NCBI GenBank assembly: GCA_900109895.1 | Contig: FOBR01000014.1 | Location: 62,001-126,000, forward strand | Reading direction: 5' to 3' | DNA length: 64,000 bases | Origin: a bacterium A37T11 | GTDB lineage: Bacteria > Bacteroidota > Bacteroidia > Sphingobacteriales > Sphingobacteriaceae | Part shown: positions 16,596 to 23,719 of the stretch, piece by piece | Numbering within the stretch: position 1 is the stretch's first letter | How the letters are laid out: each line of letters starts with the position of its first letter | Notes under the pieces: generated by a model | What the model was told of the DNA's origin: nothing | Databases searched by the model: none | The model's input: only the letters and a program-made list of their open reading frames with translations | Position numbers and translations under genes: made by a program

Positions 16596-17663
16596 TGCCT
16601 TTTGTACACGTTCGTTTTCTGTGGGCAAACCTACCGTAATGCGAACCCAGGTGTGATAGGGTTCAAATACTTTGCCTACGACTATTCCTTGCTCTTTAAG
16701 TTTGGATATGACTTCTTCACTGGGTATTTTTGCATCAAAATAAATAAAATTAGACTGGGAGGTTGTGTGCTTAAGGCCCAAACCGTCTAATACCTGATCC
16801 CATTTTTTACGTTCTAAGATAATTTGTTCTGCTGTATTTTTTAAGTAAACCGTATCTTTTAGAGCGGCATCTGCCGCTACAACGGCTAGTCGGTTAAGGT
16901 CATGCGGACTGCCCAATCCCTGCTTTTTTAATAGCTTCGCTACAGGCGTGGGGGCTATGGCATAGCCGATAGAAAGGCCCGCCAGACCATATGCTTTAGC
17001 AAAGGTTCTAAATACAATCACATTGTCGCCGGCACGCGTGTTATTGATAGCCGAGCGCCCTTCAAAGTCATCTGTAAATTCAAGGTAGGCCTCATCGACT
17101 ATTACCAGCGCTTTGGAAGATATACGGTGTAAAAATGCTTTGAAACCCTCTTTGTCACTCACCGTACCCGATGGATTATGCGGATTGACCAAATAAACAG
17201 CTTTTGTTTTGGGTGTAATAGCAGCCTCAAGAGCCGGCAGGTCGTTTTCCAGCTGCGCATCAAGGGGTATTTCCACAATTTTGCCACCTACCCTGGCAGC
17301 CGCATTTACCAAGGCGGGGTATCCGGGCACGGAATAGATAAACTCACTGCCTGGCCCTGCTTCAATACCTAAATAAACACCTAATAACTCCAGGATTTCA
17401 CCCGTGATGACCTGGTCTGCAGATACCCCCTCCTTTTTGGCGATGTCTGCAATGAGGACATCACCCTCGTTTCTGGTATAGCGTGAAAGGTTTTCAAACT
17501 GTGCGGTGATCGCCTGCCTGACTGCCGGTGCCGGCCCATAAGCATTTTCATTGAGCGATAATAAAATAGGCCTCTTAGGTAATGATATTGTTTGAGCTTG
17601 GGCAGCTGCAATAGCCAGTGCCCCAATCAGGGCAAGCCCTATAGTTTTTCTTATTGTGTTCAT
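16554..17663 (-). CDS. Exported HisC-like PLP aminotransferase
   Basis: 369 aa. Fold-type I PLP enzyme with LNENAYGP, NPHNPSG (160-166), DEAY (190-193) and PLP lysine K223 in TFAKAYGLAGLSIGY, the signature of histidinol-phosphate-type aminotransferases. Unlike HisC it starts with a signal peptide (IRKTIGLALIGALAIAAAQAQ), so it should act in the periplasm; the basic part has RK rather than the twin arginine of Tat signals, although a cofactor enzyme would usually use Tat. It lies 53 bp after a SusD gene in a SusC-SusD operon and no his genes are near. Substrate unknown, probably an amino compound imported by the SusCD pair. Confidence 0.8.
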   Translation of the reverse strand: MNTIRKTIGLALIGALAIAAAQAQTISLPKRPILLSLNENAYGPAPAVRQAITAQFENLSRYTRNEGDVLIADIAKKEGVSADQVITGEILELLGVYLGIEAGPGSEFIYSVPGYPALVNAAARVGGKIVEIPLDAQLENDLPALEAAITPKTKAVYLVNPHNPSGTVSDKEGFKAFLHRISSKALVIVDEAYLEFTDDFEGRSAINNTRAGDNVIVFRTFAKAYGLAGLSIGYAIAPTPVAKLLKKQGLGSPHDLNRLAVVAADAALKDTVYLKNTAEQIILERKKWDQVLDGLGLKHTTSQSNFIYFDAKIPSEEVISKLKEQGIVVGKVFEPYHTWVRITVGLPTENERVQKALRDLNDHKFFSRP

Positions 17664-17716
17664 GGAGTTAAATATCGTGAAAATTTATAAAAACCTTCCC
17701 AAAAGGTATTTTTCAT

Positions 17717-19174
17717 TTAAGGTATCCAAAATAATTTGGCAGACACCTCATCTTTACCACCCGGCAGCGCACTGACCGCTTCTTGCAAATGAGCAGCATT
17801 GGAGTTTTGCTCTGCTGGCGGGTAATAAAAACGAAGCGGGAGTTTTCCCTGGGCTCCTTGAGGCGGGCTCACCACGTCCAGGCTGGGGTAACCCAGCCTT
17901 CTGATCTCCGTCCATGAATCCCAGTTGCGGTTGGCAAACGCAATCCATTTTTGATAGCCGACCTTCTGTTTCCAATCGCCGGCAGCCGTTGCATAGTTAA
18001 CAGCTGGCTGTGCCAGGTACTGCACGGCGTCATCGGCACTACCCCCAAGGCTGGTGATCGAAGCAGTTACCGCTGCCTGGTAGTGACTGGCTGCAGTACC
18101 ACTCACCGCAAAACCGCGTTCGGCAGCCTCCGCCAACAGAAATTCTACTTCGGCATAATCCAGTAATACGCCCGGTGCGGCAGGATCAAGCCACTTACTG
18201 CTAAACTTTGACAGTTCTTGGTTCACGCCACCAGCACCGGCAACAGCACCCGAGTATCCATTAGCAGCGTCTTTGCTGAATAAGATAGGCAAACGCGGGT
18301 CATTCCAAGTTATCAGCGTATTAATAAAAAAGGCTGCTGGCGCATAGTATGTTCCGTAAATACCTGTTACCAGATCCTGATATAGTGGGTTTGAGTTAAT
18401 CACCACACCAGCTGCATAGGGAAAATTGGCGTTATTACTGTTTCCTTCTTCGGGTCCAAACACCCCGCTTTGGATCGCTTCAGCTACTTTTGTTCGCGAA
18501 AGCGCTTGATCGGCATCGGCCAGATACAAGGCCAGCTTAAGTTTTAATGAGGCGGCAAATTTTTTCCATTTAGCCACCTTTCCTTGGTAGATCTGGTCTG
18601 CACTTCCAAAGGAATCGGCATTTACATCCAGCCCTGCTATGTCTGCATCCAGCCTTTTAATCAGGTCTTCGGTGACCGTTTTGGCATCATCGTATTTTGG
18701 GAAAGGAATTTTACGGTCCAGCGCTTCAGAATAGGGTATGTTTCCGAAAGTGTTTACCAGTAAATGGAAGCTATATACTTCTAATATATCGGTAATAAAC
18801 AATTTGTTTGTCTTTACAGCCGCCGGCAGTTTTTCACCCTCATACAGCCCCTTGGCCTGCTCCAGGTTACTCAAGGCTATGGTATAAATACGGTCCCACC
18901 ACCCTCCGGGCGCATTATTGGTCACAAATTGATAGCGTGCCTCATTAATATTGGCAGTTTGGGTCCATACTTGGCTTAATACCCTAAATGGGGAGGACGT
19001 CCATATGCTGGTAGTGTAAAGATCTACCAAACCCTTTTCTCCTGCCAGGAATACCGAATTGGCAGGAACATCTACTGGTGATTTCGGGTCAATGTTCAGT
19101 TCGTCAAAACTTTTTTCGCAAGCTGTCAAAAAGGATAGCAGCGAAATTGCTAATATAAATGTGATTGTTCTCAT
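17717..19174 (-). CDS. SusD/RagB-type outer-membrane lipoprotein
   Basis: 485 aa. Lipoprotein signal with lipobox SFLTAC, then a helical, TPR-like nutrient-binding fold of the SusD-like_2 type (SFDELNIDPKSP at the mature N-terminus; DYAEVEFLLAEAAERG and WTEIRRLGYP near the C-terminus). This lipoprotein forms the lid of the SusC channel encoded 11 bp upstream. Members of this subgroup often occur with peptide- or amino-acid-related enzymes rather than glycosidases, which fits the aminotransferase gene that follows. No glycoside hydrolase is in this operon. Confidence 0.92.
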   Translation of the reverse strand: MRTITFILAISLLSFLTACEKSFDELNIDPKSPVDVPANSVFLAGEKGLVDLYTTSIWTSSPFRVLSQVWTQTANINEARYQFVTNNAPGGWWDRIYTIALSNLEQAKGLYEGEKLPAAVKTNKLFITDILEVYSFHLLVNTFGNIPYSEALDRKIPFPKYDDAKTVTEDLIKRLDADIAGLDVNADSFGSADQIYQGKVAKWKKFAASLKLKLALYLADADQALSRTKVAEAIQSGVFGPEEGNSNNANFPYAAGVVINSNPLYQDLVTGIYGTYYAPAAFFINTLITWNDPRLPILFSKDAANGYSGAVAGAGGVNQELSKFSSKWLDPAAPGVLLDYAEVEFLLAEAAERGFAVSGTAASHYQAAVTASITSLGGSADDAVQYLAQPAVNYATAAGDWKQKVGYQKWIAFANRNWDSWTEIRRLGYPSLDVVSPPQGAQGKLPLRFYYPPAEQNSNAAHLQEAVSALPGGKDEVSAKLFWIP

Positions 19175-19185
19175 GGTTATCTGCT

Positions 19186-22100
19186 TTAAAAATTAACCCT
19201 AACATTCAGTGCAAACTGCCTAACGGTTGGAAAAACGCCATTCTGGTATCCGATAGATGCATTGGCATTATAGATCATTGGGGCAGAACTGGTCAATGTG
19301 GTAGAGGGAGCTCCCTGTTCCGGATCGGCATAGGGTAGGTTTTTTTGGATGATCCATAAATTGCGCCCTGAAAGGGCAAACGTCACCCCTTTGATTTTTG
19401 AAGCCTCGCTAAATAAACGTCCAGGCAATGCATAAGCAATAGCTACTTCCCGGAGTTTGATATAGCTGGCATCATACACATATGACTTGGCTGCCAACAC
19501 ATTGGTAGACCCAAAAGGAAGTTTGCTCCCCAACACTTTTACATCGGATGCATCTATACGGATATCATTAGGTGTACCATCAGCCTTAACCCCGTCCAAA
19601 ATAACACCTCCCCCCTCACTAAGCGGGTTTCGTAGCGGGTTGCCAAGATCATTGTTGGCCGCTGTCTCTTTCAGGATGCCTGCCCTGGAGGCATTGTCAT
19701 TATCCAATGAATAAACGTTACCACCATGGCTGGCGTCGATCAGAAAACTGAGTGAAAATTCCTTGTAGTTAAAACGATTCGTCAGGCCTCCGATCCAGTC
19801 TGGCGTAATATTACCCAGGTCAGCATTGCGGTTATCAGATTTCACATAGTAGCCGTTGGCATCTACCAAACGCTTGCCGTTCAAATAGGTATAATCCGTC
19901 CCCCTGATCGTGCCATATGGCTGCCCTACTTCGGCAGCCAGCTGTATGGCATTTTGATAAGAAGCTATGGTATATGATGGCTGGCTACCATATAATGATA
20001 AAACCTTATTTTCATTTTTACTCCAGTTGAGGGTCAGCTCATAAGTAAAATTTGTATTCTTAACCGGCACCAGGTTCAGGACAACCTCCCACCCCTTGTT
20101 CTGGATGGTACCGCCGTTGACATAGAAGTTGCTATAACCGGTAGCAGTGGATGGCGTAATGGGTGTAATTTGATTTTTGAGCCGTGAATGGTAGTAGGTT
20201 AGGTCTAGGCTGATGCGGTTGTTTAACACGGCCGCCTCCAAGCCTGCCTCATAGGTTTGGTTGCGCTCCGGACGAAGGTCAGGATTGTTGTTGGTAAGCG
20301 GATTGCTGTAAATATTCTGCCCATTGAACGGTGTGCCAGCCACATAGGTATTTTGAATACTATAGATAGGCGCATCGCTTCCTACTTCGGCATAATTGAC
20401 CCTGAATTTTCCAAAAGACAGCCAGCTTGCTTCAGGTAACAGCTTTGAAAACGTAAAGCTTCCCGACACTGCCGGATAAAAATAACTAGCATGGTCCTTA
20501 GGAAGGGCTGATGACCTATCGGTTCTTCCAGTCGCATCCAAAGCCAAAAAATCGCGATATGTCAGGGTAACCCCAGCAAAAAATCCATTCACCTGTTTAA
20601 TACCGTCATACTCAAGCGGAGCAGCAGGGGCAGAAACCGAGTTAGAAATGGCATACAGGCCTGGCACAACCAGCCCCCCACTGGTAGTAGAACCGATCGA
20701 CTGCGTATGTGTGCGGCGGATATTGGTTCCCAACAAGGCCTTTAAGTTAAAAGACTCATCCAAATTCCTGTCCAAATTAAGCAGGAAATCGTAATTGGTT
20801 TCGGCATACTTGACATCAGTACGTGCATAAGAGGATGTTTGGTAACTTCCCACTGCTATGCGGTTTTCAAAAAACTGCGTATAACTATCACGTGATATAC
20901 GGCCCGTTGCCGTTAAACCTTTGACAATATCATAGGTGCCGTATACATTGCCAAAATACCGTTCTCGGGTATCGTTGTTGTAATTCTCATAATCATTCCA
21001 ATAAGGATTATTGTGGTAAGCAGCCTTAATAATGTTACCAGATTCATTTGCGTAGCTCCCCGCTATAATGTTCCATGAGGCGTTATAGCCACGATTGTAA
21101 TCTGCACGCTGCGCATCCAGGTTTACACTTGATGGAAACCATTGCCTCAAATCACGTACATTGCTGTTGGCTGCACGGTAGTCATAAGAACTTCTGTTAT
21201 TGGCCAGCGCATTGGTATAATTGATGGCTGCACCCACCGTTAACTTCGTGGAGATATCATATGAACCGCCAAAGTTGAAAACGTTCTTTTTAATATAACT
21301 ATTAGGTGCGATGCCTTTTTCATAATTGTTGGTATACCCTAATTTGAAAAAAGACCTTTCCTGGCTTCCAATCACTAGCAGGGAGGTATTGGATGAAAAC
21401 GGCGTTTGAAAATAGTCTGAAGCTTTATTATTGCTAGCCGCAACCCAAGGGGTCGCTTTTCCATAATTAGGATTGCCTGGCACAAAAGAATCCCAATTGT
21501 ATACCGATAAGCTGGCGTCATACGCCGGCCCCCAGGCCAAGTCCTCATTGGTTATCACGACAGGCACCGGTTGTCCGCCGGACCCTATAGCCGGCGTATA
21601 ATAAAACCATCCAGACTGATCCGGATAGGCTGCATTCTTTCCGGCAGTTCCCCTTCCTTGACCATATTTCGTTTGATATTCAGGCAGCGTGGACTGATCA
21701 ATACTGCCCGTTTGCAGGCTTTGGTCCAGCACGATATCCACCGTACCCTTTTTTGAAGGGCCTTTTTTCGTATTAATCAGGATCACCCCATTCGCTGCTC
21801 GCGAGCCATATAAGGCAGAAGCGGCAGCACCTTTTAACACATTAATAGAGGCAATATCGTCGATATTGATATCCGACGCCGCATTGCCCAAATCCAGGCC
21901 ATTCCTACTCTGATTTGTATTATCAATAGGCACCCCATCCACAACAAATAGGGCCTGATTGCTCTGGGTGAGCGATTTAAACCCACGCAGGATCACGTTA
22001 TTAGTACCCCCCAGTGTACTATTGCTCGAAACCTGCAAGCCGGCCACCTTACCAGCCAGATTCTGAATGAAATTGTTGGCGGGCGTGCGATTCAGATCGG

Positions 22101-22488
22101 CGGCATTTACCTGTTGTGCAGCATAGGGTAACTGACTCTTTTCTCTCCGGATGCCTAAAGCTGTTGTAATAAGCAACGTGTCAAGCGTATTGCTGTATTC
22201 TTGTAATACTACTTCATAAAAATTGGTCGTGCCGATGGTTATTTCCCGCGGACTGTAACCTAAGGAAGTGACCTGAAGCGTAGCGTTTACAGGTACCTGT
22301 AAGTAAAAACCACCAGTGGCGTCCGTCAAGGTCAAAGCCCTGCCATTGCCTTTGATACGAATAGTCGCCCCCTCAATAGCGCCGCCACGACTGTCATGCA
22401 CCTTGCCACTGACAGGCTTCTCTTGGGCGAATCCTATTCCTGACATAAAAATGCAGGAAAAGAGTAATAACCAGTTGATTTTATACAT
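19186..22488 (-). CDS. SusC/RagA-type TonB-linked outer-membrane transporter
   Basis: 1100 aa. Signal peptide to about residue 21 (GIGFAQ), carboxypeptidase-like domain (about 25-100), plug with VAGLQVSSN, VILRGFKSL, FVVDGVPIDN and the SusC hallmark ALYGSRAANGVILINTKKG, then a large barrel ending in FALNVRVNF. It imports a substrate captured by the adjacent SusD lipoprotein, driven by TonB. First structural gene of a three-gene operon with SusD and an exported aminotransferase. An 18-codon leader ORF ending in Cys-Cys lies 52 bp upstream, which suggests cysteine-related control (inference). Confidence 0.95.
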   Translation of the reverse strand: MYKINWLLLFSCIFMSGIGFAQEKPVSGKVHDSRGGAIEGATIRIKGNGRALTLTDATGGFYLQVPVNATLQVTSLGYSPREITIGTTNFYEVVLQEYSNTLDTLLITTALGIRREKSQLPYAAQQVNAADLNRTPANNFIQNLAGKVAGLQVSSNSTLGGTNNVILRGFKSLTQSNQALFVVDGVPIDNTNQSRNGLDLGNAASDINIDDIASINVLKGAAASALYGSRAANGVILINTKKGPSKKGTVDIVLDQSLQTGSIDQSTLPEYQTKYGQGRGTAGKNAAYPDQSGWFYYTPAIGSGGQPVPVVITNEDLAWGPAYDASLSVYNWDSFVPGNPNYGKATPWVAASNNKASDYFQTPFSSNTSLLVIGSQERSFFKLGYTNNYEKGIAPNSYIKKNVFNFGGSYDISTKLTVGAAINYTNALANNRSSYDYRAANSNVRDLRQWFPSSVNLDAQRADYNRGYNASWNIIAGSYANESGNIIKAAYHNNPYWNDYENYNNDTRERYFGNVYGTYDIVKGLTATGRISRDSYTQFFENRIAVGSYQTSSYARTDVKYAETNYDFLLNLDRNLDESFNLKALLGTNIRRTHTQSIGSTTSGGLVVPGLYAISNSVSAPAAPLEYDGIKQVNGFFAGVTLTYRDFLALDATGRTDRSSALPKDHASYFYPAVSGSFTFSKLLPEASWLSFGKFRVNYAEVGSDAPIYSIQNTYVAGTPFNGQNIYSNPLTNNNPDLRPERNQTYEAGLEAAVLNNRISLDLTYYHSRLKNQITPITPSTATGYSNFYVNGGTIQNKGWEVVLNLVPVKNTNFTYELTLNWSKNENKVLSLYGSQPSYTIASYQNAIQLAAEVGQPYGTIRGTDYTYLNGKRLVDANGYYVKSDNRNADLGNITPDWIGGLTNRFNYKEFSLSFLIDASHGGNVYSLDNDNASRAGILKETAANNDLGNPLRNPLSEGGGVILDGVKADGTPNDIRIDASDVKVLGSKLPFGSTNVLAAKSYVYDASYIKLREVAIAYALPGRLFSEASKIKGVTFALSGRNLWIIQKNLPYADPEQGAPSTTLTSSAPMIYNANASIGYQNGVFPTVRQFALNVRVNF

Positions 22489-22540
22489 ATTTACTAAAAT
22501 TTGAAATGGACTAAAAAAAGTAACGAACCGCTAGTGTTTA

Positions 22541-22597
22541 TCAGCAACACATTCGGACCAATGAATCTGGCATAAGGAAAGAAAAATGGCTTTTCAT
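22541..22597 (-). CDS. Leader peptide ending in Cys-Cys
   Basis: An 18-codon ORF, MKSHFSFLMPDSLVRMCC, ends with TGT TGC just before TGA, 52 bp upstream of the SusC start. The two Cys codons sit inside a possible hairpin, GTGTT-GCTGATA-AACAC, nested in CCG/CGG. A second SusC operon nearby has an ORF ending R-I-C-C-C-stop. Tandem codons for one amino acid at the end of a short upstream ORF are the mark of translation-dependent attenuation; mycobacterial poly-Cys upstream ORFs are the known parallel. Translation is not proven. Confidence 0.5.
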   Translation of the reverse strand: MKSHFSFLMPDSLVRMCC

Positions 22598-22637
22598 ACT
22601 TATTAAACTTATTGTCTATGTATTTAATATACATTTG

Positions 22638-22715
22638 CAATAATAGGTCATTTTTATCATATTTAGAAGAAAAAAAGTATTATCAATAAAAATGACATAC
22701 ACGTGAGTATATTTG
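22638..22715. promoter_or_regulatory. Divergent promoter region with an 11-bp inverted repeat
   Basis: Perfect arms GTCATTTTTAT (22647-22657) and ATAAAAATGAC (22686-22696) face outward. On the minus strand ATAAAAATGAC is followed after 1 bp by TATTATTG (22638-22645), a one-mismatch -7 element for the leader/SusC operon. On the plus strand it is followed after 11 bp by TATATTTG (22708-22715), a -7 element for the DinB-like gene. One protein could therefore act on both promoters. A further palindrome ATGTAT-TTAAT-ATACAT lies at 22618-22634. Confidence 0.45.
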
Positions 22716-22737
22716 TAAATAATAACCATCGATTCAA

Positions 22738-23256
22738 ATGAAAATTCCATTGCCCGAGGTGTGGATGAGAGGCCCTGTTGAGGATGTCCCTCCCCTATTG
22801 CAGCCAGTAGCTCATGCATTATTACAAGCCGGAGAAGAAATACCGCAACACTTGCATGGCTTTCCTGAAGACCTTCTTTGGAAGAAACCAGCCGGTCTGG
22901 CTTCAGTTGGTTTCCACCTGCAGCATATTACAGGCGTCATAGACCGGATGTTTACCTATGCCAGGCAAGAAATGCTAAATGAAACCCAATTGGCCTACCT
23001 TGCGGCAGAAGGTATAGAAAAACCTGGTATAAATACCCCTCTACTTTTAGCAAATTTAGATTTGCAAATTATCGAGGCCATTGAATATATAAAAGGCACC
23101 GACGAAAGGCAACTGACTTCTACACGTGGTATAGGCAGGAAACAAATACCAACAACACTTATCGGACTCCTGTTTCATGCTGCTGAACACACACAACGAC
23201 ATACCGGACAATTGTTGGTTACTGCCAAACTGGTAGGAGTGGTGAACAGATCCTGA
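22738..23256 (+). CDS. DinB-superfamily protein
   Basis: 172 aa. Four-helix DinB_2-like fold with candidate metal ligands H60 or H63 (FHLQHITGV) and H147, H151, H155 in FHAAEHTQRHTGQ, matching the His triad of this superfamily. Many DinB-like proteins are thiol-dependent metalloenzymes, such as bacillithiol- or mycothiol-dependent transferases, but no specific activity can be read here. The gene lies between two SusC operons that both have Cys-run leader ORFs, and a thiol-dependent role would fit. It is transcribed divergently from the first of them and is followed by a 463-bp non-coding stretch. Confidence 0.8.
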   Translation: MKIPLPEVWMRGPVEDVPPLLQPVAHALLQAGEEIPQHLHGFPEDLLWKKPAGLASVGFHLQHITGVIDRMFTYARQEMLNETQLAYLAAEGIEKPGINTPLLLANLDLQIIEAIEYIKGTDERQLTSTRGIGRKQIPTTLIGLLFHAAEHTQRHTGQLLVTAKLVGVVNRS

Positions 23257-23388
23257 CCAATATGAACTAGTTATTTAGTAGACTAAAATAGAGTTGAAAC
23301 CTAAAAAATACCTTAAGCTTTTATAAATAGGTTGTATTTATGCTCAAAAAGGAATAAAATATATCTTAATACTTTAAAATATAAATAG

Positions 23389-23397
23389 TTAATTTGC
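23389..23397 (+). promoter_or_regulatory. Weak -7-like element ahead of the cysteine leader
   Basis: TTAATTTGC differs from TAnnTTTGC at one key position and lies 54 bp before the leader ORF. The stretch 23257-23450 is otherwise AT-rich and has no gene; a short palindrome TTTAGT-AG-ACTAAA lies at 23274-23287. Confidence 0.25.
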
Positions 23398-23450
23398 TTC
23401 GATTTAAATCACTAGCATTTACATAGTCTTTAAATATAAAATCAAACAAC

Positions 23451-23582
23451 ATGAAATTAATAAATACTTTTAAAATTGTAAATTTAGTTAAAGCGATACC
23501 GAAACCCGTTTTTACTCCCACCAGTACCACAAAGGCATCCTATACGTTTATGCGCCAAAGCATCCGTATATGTTGTTGTTAA
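23451..23582 (+). CDS. Leader peptide ending in Cys-Cys-Cys
   Basis: A 43-codon ORF starting MKLINTFKIV ends S-I-R-I-C-C-C with codons TGT TGT TGT directly before TAA, 137 bp upstream of the SusC start. An internal ATG at 23550 would give the 10-residue form MRQSIRICCC. The operon it precedes carries thiol-oxidising enzymes. A ribosome pausing on the Cys codons when cysteine is scarce could change folding of the RNA that follows. The neighbouring SusC operon has a similar ORF ending R-M-C-C. This is the best candidate in the window for a new regulatory element; translation and attenuation are inferred. Confidence 0.55.
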   Translation: MKLINTFKIVNLVKAIPKPVFTPTSTTKASYTFMRQSIRICCC

Positions 23583-23719
23583 TACCCTAAACCCCAGCTG
23601 TTGATACTGCACCCTTTGAAAGCCTAAACCGGCAGATGAGGTTATAATACATCCCTTATTAATCATTAACACCCTAGTAGCTGCCAATCGCAGCATACTG
23701 TCTATTATTAAAAGATAAA
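23583..23719 (+). promoter_or_regulatory. Leader RNA between Cys-run ORF and SusC
   Basis: 137 bp with no gene. A short GC-rich hairpin GCTGC-CAATC-GCAGC lies at 23680-23694, 25 bp before the SusC start. TGTTAAT at the leader stop (23577-23583) can pair with ATTAACA (23665-23671), so at least two mutually exclusive folds are possible. No T run follows the hairpin, so any attenuation may act on translation or through Rho rather than by an intrinsic terminator. Confidence 0.35.

Noticed and set aside
22616-22819. Minus-strand ORF ending Y-C-K-C-I-L-N-T upstream of SusC
   Set aside because: It has cysteines but not in a run before the stop, starts inside the DinB-like gene and crosses the promoter region, so it is unlikely to be translated.
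23484-23696. 70-codon minus-strand ORF opposite the Cys leader
   Set aside because: It lies wholly antisense to the leader region, has no ribosome site or family features, and its sequence is explained as the complement of the plus-strand leader.
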